Source: Planctomycetota bacterium (GTDB lineage: Bacteria; Planctomycetota; UBA8742; UBA2392). From it: 64,000 nucleotides of DNA. A program made the translations under genes and the position numbers. A model generated the notes under the pieces. The model was not told the origin of the DNA and made no database searches. It saw only the letters and a list, made by a program, of their open reading frames with translations. Of this stretch, positions 22,763 through 32,536 are shown piece by piece. Where the stretch lies: positions 1 through 64,000 of the forward strand of contig JAOSKM010000003.1 of NCBI GenBank assembly GCA_027493625.1. The letters run 5' to 3'. Within the stretch, counting starts at the first letter, position 1. The number at the start of each line of letters is the position of its first letter.

Positions 22763-23131
22763 ATGACAACCAACCGACCGACGTTCACCGACAACGATTT
22801 CAATGTCTACGCGGCCGCGCGCCGCTTGAAGAAGGCACGCGTGCTTGAACTCGCCCGCGAAACGAAGCTGGCCAAAAGTACCGTGCAGGGCGCTTTGTCG
22901 CGTTTGGCTAGCACCGGCTTGGTGGCCCGCATCACCATCCATGGGACGAGCTTCATCCGCGCCAACAGCCCGACCAACCGCTTGCGCTCACTACTGGCCG
23001 AGCGACGCCACTTGGCCGAACGTCATGCGGCGCAAGACAAACTACTTCTTCAGGACATCCGTTTTCTTCAGCAGGCCGGGGCGACCTCCCGCCGCAAGAC
23101 CGCACGTTCAACCAAGCGAAGCCGCAAGTAA
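22763..23131 (+). CDS. Small winged-HTH DNA-binding protein
   Basis: FNVYAAARRLKKARVLELARETKLAKSTVQGALSRLASTGLVARITIHGTSFIRAN then basic tail. Confidence 0.7.
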   Translation: MTTNRPTFTDNDFNVYAAARRLKKARVLELARETKLAKSTVQGALSRLASTGLVARITIHGTSFIRANSPTNRLRSLLAERRHLAERHAAQDKLLLQDIRFLQQAGATSRRKTARSTKRSRK

Positions 23132-23292
23132 CCCGGCTTACTTGAACACTGCCACTTCGGCGGCGTCGAGCGCGTGAAGATCGCCCCAGCAAGGTTTCCA
23201 GCACGATTTCCGACGTGATTCCTGCGCTCATCCCCCCAACCACACACCCGATACCACACCAGCATGGCGCGCAGCGCCACGCGCACACACCA

Positions 23293-23341
23293 GCCGGGGC
23301 CGAAGGCCCCGGCATATAGAACAGCCGCGCCGCAGCGCGGC
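23293..23341. terminator. Two consecutive strong hairpins
   Basis: GCCGGGGCC-GAA-GGCCCCGGC (23293-23313) and GCCGCGC-CGCA-GCGCGGC (23324-23341). Confidence 0.5.
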
Positions 23342-23693
23342 CTATCCGCCAACTATGCAGCAGCCCTGCCAAGGGCCTAAACAACCCTCCTCACAACAAC
23401 CCTCCCAACCCCACAAACCAGACCGCCAAAACCCTCACCCTGCCCAAACCGACAACCCGCCCCAGCACAACACAACAGCCCAACCCACCTCAACACTACC
23501 AACTCAACAACTCGCACACCTCGCCCGACCCTGACTTACCCTGACCTACCCTCTCCTCCCGACAACAAACCCCGCCGCCAGAAACACCGCCAACCCCATA
23601 CCTGCCTTGCTCGCCATCCATCGCCAACCCAGCAGCCAAACCTGGCCCCTCAATCGGGGAACCACGGCTCCCCAGGACTCTTCACGCCACCCT

Positions 23694-24179
23694 TCAACTG
23701 AACATCCACCACGGCCAGTAACCCCGAATCGCGCAACGCTCAAGCTCAAACGGGTCCGCCAACTCATCCTCGTCCAAGCCTTCGACAAAACCCCAGTCAT
23801 CAACCTTGCGAACAAGACAAGGGTGAACGGGCAACCCGTCCACCTCTTCCCTCGCTGACTCAGCGCCGGCCATGGCGCCGTCGCCCTGACTGCCCCTGCG
23901 CTCTGCTTCGCTGAACACCCGCTCGGCCTGACCATGCACTAGCTCAGCCAAGGCCTCGAACAAGCGCTCGGCCTCGCTCACGGTCAACGAAGCCGTGATA
24001 TGCTCCTCGTCGCCGCGACGCACACTCACCTGCACGCTCTGCAACACCACCACCTCACGGCCGCCATCAACCACAACGTCGATCTCATGCTGCAACGCTT
24101 CCACGCGCACGCCGCCCTTCACCGAGCGGCTCGTCACAACTTCGCGCACACGCGCGCCAACACAGTTTTCGTTTTCCAT
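23694..24179 (-). CDS. Hypothetical protein
   Basis: SD GGAGG before ATG: GCGGAGGCATCTATGGAA; 161 aa MENENCVGARVREVVTSRSVKGG... Confidence 0.6.
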   Translation of the reverse strand: MENENCVGARVREVVTSRSVKGGVRVEALQHEIDVVVDGGREVVVLQSVQVSVRRGDEEHITASLTVSEAERLFEALAELVHGQAERVFSEAERRGSQGDGAMAGAESAREEVDGLPVHPCLVRKVDDWGFVEGLDEDELADPFELERCAIRGYWPWWMFS

Positions 24180-24453
24180 AGATGCCTCCGCACCCCCGAA
24201 CGCCCTTTTAGGCACTCTTTGAAAGGGTGCGGCGCGAACAAAGCGAGCAAAGGGATCGCTAAAGCTTTCGGCCGGCAACCATCAAGCATCGGCAAAGCCT
24301 TGCCGACCAGAATCCGGCCGACAGCTTTACGAAGGCCTGCGAGCCAACCGCCGCCTACCCGATGGAGCGCCAAAGGGCAACTGCACAACGCGGAGGCAAG
24401 AAAACGAAACGCGACAACGCGCGCGTGAAGCAGCCAAACGAGCCGCCTGCCCG

Positions 24454-24662
24454 TCACGGCGTGCGCTTCTCAGCAGGCTCCGGGAACCACTCGTCCACCT
24501 CATCAATCCAAACATGCTCCTCCAAAGCGCAAGCTCCGCTGCACCGCACGCAACCACTGCTCAAACAGTAACCGTTCCGCACCGCCTCCTTCACCAACTC
24601 GCGCACCGCGCCTCAAGAATCGCCGCACACTCCTGCAAGTCCTCACCCTGTTTCTCCGTCAT
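24454..24662 (-). CDS. Small Cys-containing protein (one frameshift)
   Basis: MTEKQGEDLQECAAILEAR.../LVKEAVRNGYCLSSGCVRCSGACALEEHVWIDEVDEWFPEPAEKRTP*; SD CGGAGG. Confidence 0.45.
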
Positions 24663-24848
24663 GTCCAAAACCTCCGCCCGCAACGCAGACGCGCTCGGGC
24701 AACCACCACCGAGCGCGTATGACCAACCCACTGTGCGCCAATCATACCGCGCTTCCGAAGCTTCAGCTTTTCATGTCGCAGCCCTATGTAAGCTTGTGAG
24801 AGGCAAGACCACTTCTCTGACAGGCCGGGCGTTCAGAAAGGCAATCGT

Positions 24849-25382
24849 ATGGTGGCAGTGATCCGAGAAGGACAGCGCTACGACGTTGAGGACGTTCGCT
24901 TCTGGGAAATCGCAAAGAACGGGGAACTGCGCTGCGACGACCAGATATTGTGCACCGACGGAAACTGGCGGCCAGCTCACCAGGTAAGCGACGTCAAGCC
25001 GTTCGTCCCCAATCCTCCCTCATCGCCGCTAGAAGACCTGCTCATCGCCCTCGCCGTCGGCGCTTTGGCGGGCTTGGCCATCGGCGGAGCTGCAGCTCTC
25101 GTGTCTGAACTGCTTCGCGACGAACCCAAACGGAAACGCAGAAGGCCCAACACCGAGCCGTTACCCGAGTGGAAGAAGCAGCAAGTGCGTGAAGGCGACG
25201 CCTACCAGTGCGTGTATTGTGGCGTGTTCGTCGAGCGTGGCCATATTGACCACCGGAATCCACGCACCAACGGCGGCTCAAACAACATGCCAAACCTGAG
25301 CCTGGCATGTTCCGACTGCAACCTCGCCAAAGGCACCATGACCGCAACAGAATTCCGGCGCCGGCTGGACAAGCGTGGCTAA
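24849..25382 (+). CDS. Membrane-anchored HNH endonuclease-like protein
   Basis: TM segment LLIALAVGALAGLAIGGAAALVSELL and HNH core YQCVYCGVFVERGHIDHRNPRTNGGSNNMPNLSLACSDCNLAKGTMTATEF. Confidence 0.85.
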   Translation: MVAVIREGQRYDVEDVRFWEIAKNGELRCDDQILCTDGNWRPAHQVSDVKPFVPNPPSSPLEDLLIALAVGALAGLAIGGAAALVSELLRDEPKRKRRRPNTEPLPEWKKQQVREGDAYQCVYCGVFVERGHIDHRNPRTNGGSNNMPNLSLACSDCNLAKGTMTATEFRRRLDKRG

Positions 25383-25433
25383 AGTACGAGCCACGTCGAT
25401 GCGAACTTGATCTTTCAAACCCCAGAGGTCGTT

Positions 25434-25628
25434 ATGGCTGGAGGCAACGCACCCGCTAACCAACCGCGGCGTAGCCCTTACACGAGATACTGTCCGGTCT
25501 GCAAAAGCGACTTGGTGGCTGTCCCCTCCGTGAACCAGCCAGCGGGTCAATCTTCGCGCTACCAATGCCCCGTGTGCGACCGCTCATGGGAGATCAACAT
25601 CATCAGCCGAACACCGCCCGCTGAATAG
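25434..25628 (+). CDS. Small zinc-ribbon protein
   Basis: RYCPVCKSDLVAVPSVNQPAGQSSRYQCPVCDRSWEI. Confidence 0.6.
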   Translation: MAGGNAPANQPRRSPYTRYCPVCKSDLVAVPSVNQPAGQSSRYQCPVCDRSWEINIISRTPPAE

Positions 25629-25877
25629 TCGGAAATCAAGCCTTGGCATTCACCCTTCCGTGCTCGCCACAACGGCAATCCACCAAGCCCCACAAGAAAC
25701 CGTCAAACAACATCTTTTCAACAGGCGCCCCGCCCTTGATTACAAAGGGGGCTCACGGCAGGGATGATTTTTCCCACACGTCGCTGACGTCGTTCCGTCT
25801 TCATTGCCAAGAGCCGAATTGGCTGTCGCGCCCGTCTCTATACTTCCCCGCGTGAGCAGACCAAAAAGCGAGCCTTT

Positions 25878-26276
25878 ATGTGCCTGGCGCACCCATCAGG
25901 GTGCAATGGCCCCCTCACGACCACCCAAGAACTCTCCTCCGCGTTCGACAACTTAGCCGAACTCATCGACAGCCTTCACGTAGAGGATTCATTCGAGGTC
26001 GAGTTTCGGAACCTTCGCTACGTCGTAGACTTCGAAACCTTCGAGGACTGCGGATTCAGCTACAAGTGCCCGCGACTAGGCCCAAACTGCTACCAGGTAT
26101 TCGTTGACCAATCTCTAAGCGACCCTGAGCGCCGAGTCGTGCTACTTCACGAACTCATCGAACTGTACCTGTACTACGCCATTGGCATTCGGCCGCTGCA
26201 AACAGCCCACGAAATGGCCTCACAGCAGCATCGACAGTATGCCGCATCACGAAGCATCTCACCCCCACCACAATAG
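25878..26276 (+). CDS. Putative small HExxE-type metallopeptidase-like protein
   Basis: VVLLHELIELYLYYAIGIRPLQTAHEMASQQHRQYA. Confidence 0.5.
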   Translation: MCLAHPSGCNGPLTTTQELSSAFDNLAELIDSLHVEDSFEVEFRNLRYVVDFETFEDCGFSYKCPRLGPNCYQVFVDQSLSDPERRVVLLHELIELYLYYAIGIRPLQTAHEMASQQHRQYAASRSISPPPQ

Positions 26277-26291
26277 ACGGGATCGCGAGCC

Positions 26292-28048
26292 CTACTTACC
26301 GCCGGCATGCCTGCGCGCTATCTTCCTCGCCATCACCTTCGCATGCGACAACAATTTCTTGAACGAACCACCGCTCCCTCCACGATAGTTGGCGAACGGC
26401 TCAGAACTTACAAAGTCCCTCTTAAGCTCACGAGCGCCCTCTGGCGTCAAGTCAACTTCCTTGCAAACCCTTGACACCAGTACGTCTATCAACCTCGTAG
26501 AACTCTGCTTTGCAGCGTCCCAGTCGATCTCTAGCTCGTCAGCGATTGCCGCAAGCAGTACTTCCCGGTCCAAATCAAGTCCAGGTTCAACGTACAGCGA
26601 AATCGACCAGAGCTGGTGGTGAGCCTTGATGATCTCTCTCCCCTTACTGCTAGACTCATGCGCCAATATCCTGGGACCCGACTTCGACTGCACCACGACC
26701 TCCGGCACTTTTTCGCGCATCTTTGGCGAAGGGATCCAGAGTGCGATCTGGGAAGGGTCAGCGCCAACCAGTTCAGCCACACGACTCTCAAGCTCAAGTT
26801 GAGCAGTCCGCGAACCAAACTCTCGGTAAATGTCGTCAGCCTTGTCGCCGGCGGACGTACACCGACCCACAAGCTTGTACAACCTACGACTAAGCAGCGC
26901 ATCGCAAATGCGCGCGACCGTTCTCCAAGCAGAGTGCTCGTGTTCCTTCTTTCGGGCCTCTGCGTACAACATCTCAAGCAGCGAGTCGTCGCCCGCATCG
27001 CGAACGATCTCCTCAACTTTGGCAATGGCCTGCTGGTTGGCCTGCGCGTCTGACAAAGGCAAGTCGTTGGGGCCTCTCTGTCTCACCGCGTCTGCCAATG
27101 CACTGTGCCATGCGGATACCAGTTTGCCCAGCATGACGTCGGCGGCAACCTTTGCATGGTGATAGAGTAACCGCTCGTTGAGCTCGTAGCGGTATTGGAG
27201 ATACTTGTAAAGCTCAGTGACAACGTCGACGCGATGGCGGTTGTTCCTGAACAAGCGCACCGTGAAGCGCGACCAATGGAAGCGCTCGTCGGTTTTTCGC
27301 ACGTACGCGCCGTCAAGGAAGCGCTTCCCAGTTGGGCCGGGAGTCCACTGAAATAATGGTCACGAGGCAAGTAGTCCAACAAGTCCGCGCAGATGGTGTT
27401 TCCGATCGGATCTTTCACGAAACGCAGGTCTCTTGGAAGGGCGTCCGCCGAGCCGGTGCCGGATAGTACGAGAACCTTCAAGTACTTAACGAGTTCCTCA
27501 TCCAACTCGATCTTTGCCGTCTTTAGAATCTCGTTCCAGTAGTACGTGAACCGTTCCTCGTTTTCGTCATGAGGCACTAACAGGCGCAAGTCATCTTCAA
27601 GAGTGTGCCCAAACGGAACGTGGCCGATGTCGTGCAACAACGCGCCGAGCCTGCAGAGCACAACTGCGCGTCCAACCCGCTCGTTGTAAACATTCTTATC
27701 CCCACGGGCCTCATGATTCCACTGGTCAAAAATGTCAGGAACGTGTCCCTTGGTGTTTCGCTGGTCCAGCACCACATTGAGAATGTCTTGAGCTGCGCGT
27801 AGCGCACCCAGCGCATGGGAAAAACGAGAGTTCGTTGCAGCAGGATATACAAGATGCGCAGTACCCAACTGGCGAATCCGTCGTAGGCGCTGGAAACTCC
27901 TCGTGTCGATTATGCGCCGTTCAAGCTCAGTAACAAACACCTCGCCATGGATAGGATCAGTGATGGTCTTTTGCGGCGCAAGGAGTTGTGGCTCAATGCC
28001 CCAAGGTCGGCACTGTCGCTGCTCATCAGTAAGTCCCCAAGACGACAT
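26292..28048 (-). CDS. HD-domain dNTP triphosphohydrolase/SAMHD1-like protein (one frameshift near 27330)
   Basis: KTITDPIHGEVFVTELERRIIDTRSFQRLRRIRQLGTAHLVYPAATNSRFSHALGA...LGALLHDIGHVPFGHTLEDDL...ICADLLDYLPRDHYFSG. Confidence 0.85.
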
Positions 28049-28426
28049 TCACCCCTCCACCCAATTTGCCCAAGCTTGAAAAAAGGACAGGCAGGATACA
28101 ATCTGGCGACATCATGTCCGCAGAAAACCGCAGAGACTACGTCATGTCGTACAGGAAAAACCTAAGGCAATCAGCACCTTCAAGCGCGCTCCTCGGATCG
28201 TACTAAATGCTTCCAACTCAAAGACTTCGGGAAGTTCTGGCACGTATCCCATGATGTTGCGACGGGACACAATGGACCGAATCCTTGGGCTAGAACGAAG
28301 AACACGCCATATGAGAAAAAGGCAGCATCGTGTCGCGAGCCCCTGCCCCCAAAGCGCACTTCTTACGGTCGTGGACGCGACCGCATAGCCCAAGTGTATG
28401 GAACCCGTTACCGTCTTCGTCCTCGT

Positions 28427-28606
28427 TCAAGCGCAGACCGGACGTTTCCTCCCCCGGCGCACAAGCAGCGCCACACGCCGCACAGTCTCCTTGCGCCACG
28501 AGCGCGCCCGCTTGTTGCCCATCCAAGTGTGTAGAGGCAGTACTGCTAAGCTCGTCCGTCCATAACGCAGCCGCCCAAGAACCTCCGTCTCTCGCTCGTG
28601 CTTCAT
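28427..28606 (-). CDS. Small basic hypothetical protein
   Basis: MKHERETEVLGRLRYGRTSLAVLPLHTWMG...; overlaps the end of the 28603 gene. Confidence 0.45.
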   Translation of the reverse strand: MKHERETEVLGRLRYGRTSLAVLPLHTWMGNKRARSWRKETVRRVALLVRRGRKRPVCA

Positions 28607-29127
28607 TGCACACCTCCGGCCGCTACAGCCATCCGCGCCAGCTTGTCCTCGGCCGTTTCCCAGGGCCCTTCTCCCGGTGCCTGTCCCAGCACGCGCTCGT
28701 AGAACATCCTGGCTTCCGCCCAATCCTCACTCGTTCCGTCACTGAGCACCCTGACTTCAGGAAAATGACGCTTCAGCGCCATCAACGCCGCGCAAACCAG
28801 CAAGTCGTACGGTTTACGGTTGGTCTTGCAGCACTCGGCGTACCTGCCTTTGAACGGCATCACATCTCGAAGGACGCGGTCAACACGAAACGTCTCGTGA
28901 GACATCTCGCCAACGCCGTTGAACGCCACATGGCCCACAAGCAAGTCCGGCTCGCCTTCGCCGTCCCAACCGGCGATTCGCAACGGTTCATCGGCATAAT
29001 GCCCGCCCGCAGAACTTGAACGCTCGGGCAAGACGGCCAGCAGCTTGCGAACGTCCTCCACAAACCGCATGAACCGCCTCGCGTCCAGCGCCCTCTTCGG
29101 GCGGCTCCAGTAATGCGTGTATCCCAT
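28603..29127 (-). CDS. MGYTHYW-type hypothetical protein
   Basis: MGYTHYWSRPKRALDARRFMRFVEDVRKLLAVLP...; clean ORF. Confidence 0.6.
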   Translation of the reverse strand: MGYTHYWSRPKRALDARRFMRFVEDVRKLLAVLPERSSSAGGHYADEPLRIAGWDGEGEPDLLVGHVAFNGVGEMSHETFRVDRVLRDVMPFKGRYAECCKTNRKPYDLLVCAALMALKRHFPEVRVLSDGTSEDWAEARMFYERVLGQAPGEGPWETAEDKLARMAVAAGGVQ

Positions 29128-29278
29128 CGTGTCACCTCGGAACACGCCGGCTCAAAGGCCCGCGTGACCACTCGCAGCAAAGTGGTCATGCCGGGACAAC
29201 ACATGCTCGGAAGAGGGTGAAGAAGAAGGATGGAACCGCAAGCCACCCCAAGAGCACCTCATTTTTGTCGAGGGCGAC

Positions 29279-29461
29279 TTACGGCTCCGAAAAGGAAGCC
29301 GTAAGGCCGGCCTTGGCAGCAGCGATTGCGGTGTGGATCTCGCGGCGCGCCTCGCGCAGACAGCGCACGCAGAAGTAGCCTCCCAGGTGGCGCTTACGCT
29401 GGCCGCACAACAGACAGAAGAACGCCCTTTGCGGCAGCACGACCAGTTCATCTTCTCTCAT
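29279..29461 (-). CDS. Small zinc-ribbon protein
   Basis: MREDELVVLPQRAFFCLLCGQRKRHLGGYFCVRCLREARREIHTAIAAAKAG. Confidence 0.5.
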   Translation of the reverse strand: MREDELVVLPQRAFFCLLCGQRKRHLGGYFCVRCLREARREIHTAIAAAKAGLTASFSEP

Positions 29462-29684
29462 CGCGTAGACCTCCGGCAACTCGCCGAAAGGGCCGATTTG
29501 TTGGCGGACGACCACGCAACAATTGCCAAACAATGGTTCACAAACCAGCCTCCTCCGGAGTCGCGAAAGTGGCGATACGATTTGGCGCTGATAAAACACG
29601 AGGTGCCAACTTACGAATACACTTGTCGCGATTCCGTGAATATGGCATACTTCACACTACACAGGTGATGTCAAAGGGGCAACT

Positions 29685-30908
29685 GTGCGTACAACACTGA
29701 TGATCGGTCTTATGTTTGCGTTGGTAGTCGGGACGACAACGCTTCAAGCGGAAGACAAAACAAGCAACACAGCCAAGCCCGCACCTGCGGAACTGGACTA
29801 TAGTCCCCGGTTTCTCTACATCGGCTTCGGGTTCTCCACTACCTCGCGGGCTGTATTCGGCCAGACTTTTCGCTCCTACAAGCCAACTGACACTGTCGGA
29901 ACTCGAACGGGCCCTCGGTATCGGGAGCTTAAGGATTTAGGCGACTCAAAGATGGGCGGAGTGCTGACGTTTCGACTCCGATACAACGACCTAATGACAA
30001 GGGGCGAGCGCACACTTTTCGCACAAGGCGCGAACCGCAATGTCAAGTCCATCTCCAACCAGAACCTATACTGGCCGGCTCCGATACCAGACTCGATCCG
30101 TAGTACTATAAAACAAAAAGCTCTGAGCAAAAATGGTCTTAGCATAGAACAAGCGACGCAAGAGGTTCTGCAGGAGGAAGCCGTCCAAAAAAGCATCAAG
30201 GATGGCTTGTTGCGCGGCGGTAAAGTTGACGTGGGGTTTGGTTGGTTCAATACATGCGAAGTGACAATGGACTTGTTCCTGGATGAAGATTCCAGCCGCG
30301 ATAACTTATCGTCAGGATTACGATCCCAAGGGGGCTTGGCACTCCAGGGCAGCCTGAGCGCGATCGGACTGCATCTACTTGTATCAACCCTCTCGGATGA
30401 CAACACAACCTTTGACCCGGCATTGGCTTGGTCGGTATCTCTGTCCACCTACGGTTGGTTGGCAACAAACCTAAAATTTGGCAGCCTCCAGTGGCTAGCT
30501 GGAGGAGGAATAGAACAGGTGTTTGTCATCCCAGGATTCACAAGCTTCTCTCGTGAGGTGATCGTAGACAGCAAGACAAGCATCGCCAAGGGCTTTCGAT
30601 CGGCTGAATTCCGCCTCGGTACATACATCGCCGGGTTCAACACGCCATCGGTTAGAGAAAGAAGTGTCCGCGAGGACGATCCTGCAGTCCTGAAACGGGG
30701 ATCGTATGTTCGCGTAAACGAATTCGGACAGCCACTCTACGACAACAGAGTTGGAGTCCTCTTTACCGCAGACTTCCACCTTCCCCTCAGCAGCAGCATT
30801 ATCCTCTACGCTCGCGGCAACGTACTCATCGGTAACAAGACATCTACTTGGGAAACGCAGATTGGCATCACGATTTCAATATCAGAACTAGCTTCGTTGT
30901 TTACTTGA
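29685..30908 (+). CDS. Exported protein, possibly outer-membrane beta-barrel-like
   Basis: Signal peptide TLMIGLMFALVVGTTTLQAE; many alternating hydrophobic strands; C-terminus IGITISISELASLFT. Confidence 0.5.
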   Translation: MRTTLMIGLMFALVVGTTTLQAEDKTSNTAKPAPAELDYSPRFLYIGFGFSTTSRAVFGQTFRSYKPTDTVGTRTGPRYRELKDLGDSKMGGVLTFRLRYNDLMTRGERTLFAQGANRNVKSISNQNLYWPAPIPDSIRSTIKQKALSKNGLSIEQATQEVLQEEAVQKSIKDGLLRGGKVDVGFGWFNTCEVTMDLFLDEDSSRDNLSSGLRSQGGLALQGSLSAIGLHLLVSTLSDDNTTFDPALAWSVSLSTYGWLATNLKFGSLQWLAGGGIEQVFVIPGFTSFSREVIVDSKTSIAKGFRSAEFRLGTYIAGFNTPSVRERSVREDDPAVLKRGSYVRVNEFGQPLYDNRVGVLFTADFHLPLSSSIILYARGNVLIGNKTSTWETQIGITISISELASLFT

Positions 30909-31323
30909 TGAACGATGGCACGCCTGCACCGGACGAGTTGGATCAGCCGTTGAGCAACCCAGGCTACACGGGAGAGACCACCAACGAGATTCGGCACGAG
31001 CAACAAATGTCGCCCAACCGACCTCCGCCGATGTTCCTGCCCTCAGCGCATGAAACCGATGCTTGCGCACTCGATCTCAAGCATGTCTCTGTCAACCAGT
31101 GCATGCACTGCCCTCTTCGCTCGCACCGATTCCTATAACCATTCAACAAGCAGAAGAACGCCCTTTGCGGCAGCACAACCAATTCATCGTCTCTCATCGC
31201 AATAGACTTCCGGCGACTCGCCAACACGGCCGAGTTGCCGAGAGGTCATGGAATTCCTGAAAAGGCCGGCGCTCTGAACCGTTCTCCCATGCAGACGACA
31301 CCACCCCGTAAAGGAGACGCGCC

Positions 31324-31815
31324 ATGCCCAAACACGAATACGCCGAACTTGCCCGTACGCTTGTCCGCGCTGGCTGCTGCCACATCTCGGAAGAGCACTG
31401 CGAGAAAGGCAAGCCGCTGCAGAAGCTGCTCGTGGAAGCCGCGCTTACAGCCCAGCGCAACCTGGTCATTCGGCCTGAGTTCGCGTTCAAGACCGAGGAC
31501 CTCAAAGCTGTGACGCGCGAGATCGAGCGCTTCAAGGATGAACTGAACATAGAGCTTTCGCGCGAGCCCAAGCTCCATGACGACTCCGGCACACACCTGC
31601 GCAAGCTGCGCAGCGCTCTGGCCAGAACCATTTCGCGCGCAGCCAGCCTGTGCACACAGGACACACTGCCCCAGGTAACCGAGTTGCTCGGCAAAGTCTG
31701 GGAGGCCGTGCAGGAAGCCGAGAACGAAGCAATCGCGCTCTCCCAGTTCCGTAACCAGCTCACGCTCGCATTCATCGCCGAGTTCAAACACGCAGCCAAC
31801 TCCAGGCGCAACTGA
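31324..31815 (+). CDS. Hypothetical protein
   Basis: Clean 163-aa ORF, SD AAAGGAGACGCGCC. Confidence 0.55.
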   Translation: MPKHEYAELARTLVRAGCCHISEEHCEKGKPLQKLLVEAALTAQRNLVIRPEFAFKTEDLKAVTREIERFKDELNIELSREPKLHDDSGTHLRKLRSALARTISRAASLCTQDTLPQVTELLGKVWEAVQEAENEAIALSQFRNQLTLAFIAEFKHAANSRRN

Positions 31816-32048
31816 TGACCTGGACAGAAGCGCCCCTGGTGCCCATGACCCCGCTGGAGGCCGCGCGCAATCACCTCAACGCCAAACACGCCGCGCAAGA
31901 GAAGCTACTTCTGAAAACCATCGCGGCGCTGCAAGCCGTCCAGCAGGCGAAGCCAAAACGTGCTCGTGGCCGGAGAGGCAGATGGTCGACCGCGCCAAAA
32001 CTTCGTGGCGCAGGAGCATTATCGTGTTGCTTGCCGACTTGCTTGTGA
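31815..32048 (+). CDS. Small protein sharing a HAAQ(D/E)KLLL tail with the HTH protein at 22763
   Basis: ARNHLNAKHAAQEKLLLKTIAAL versus RRHLAERHAAQDKLLLQDIRFL. Confidence 0.45.
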   Translation: MTWTEAPLVPMTPLEAARNHLNAKHAAQEKLLLKTIAALQAVQQAKPKRARGRRGRWSTAPKLRGAGALSCCLPTCL

Positions 32049-32096
32049 AAGGAGCCATCTGGTATATTGCACATAATGCACAATAGGAGTTCCGCC

Positions 32097-32492
32097 ATGA
32101 CTACCTGGGCTTTTCTTTCGATTTGTGTTTCCCTGCCTCAACCCAAGCGCAGCGAGCTGATCGCCTGTATCGAGATGGCGGGCTGGCGGCCTTTGGACGG
32201 CTTCGCCGACTGCTGGTACGGCTGCTGCGGCGAGCTGAACCAGCGCGAGGTTGTCCTCGCGGTGCGCGGGATTCTCGAAACGGCGCTGATCACCGTGGAC
32301 AGCGACGCGGAAGTGTGTTTCGCGTTGCACACCGGGCAGAGCACGCCGCACGTGGGCAAGGTGAAGCGCGCGAAGACGCGGCGGGTTCGCAAGACAACCC
32401 GCCAGGTCGAAGGTCCGGCGTACAGGCGAACCAGGCCGTGTCGCATCCCACACCCAATGCACACGAAGCGGCAGACCCGCTCGCAGGGTTAA
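32097..32492 (+). CDS. Hypothetical protein
   Basis: MTTWAFLSICVSLPQPKRSELIACIEMAGWRPLDGFADCWYGCCGEL..., SD AGGAG. Confidence 0.5.
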   Translation: MTTWAFLSICVSLPQPKRSELIACIEMAGWRPLDGFADCWYGCCGELNQREVVLAVRGILETALITVDSDAEVCFALHTGQSTPHVGKVKRAKTRRVRKTTRQVEGPAYRRTRPCRIPHPMHTKRQTRSQG

Positions 32493-32536
32493 GCTGTTGT
32501 GCGGAGGACTCGCCTGGCTGGCCTCTCAGGCTCGCC

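Noticed and set aside
24190-24430. Possible IS30-like HTH (IAKAFGRQPSSIGKAL)
   Set aside because: Only one short motif in a broken frame overlapping an SD-supported minus-strand gene; insufficient.
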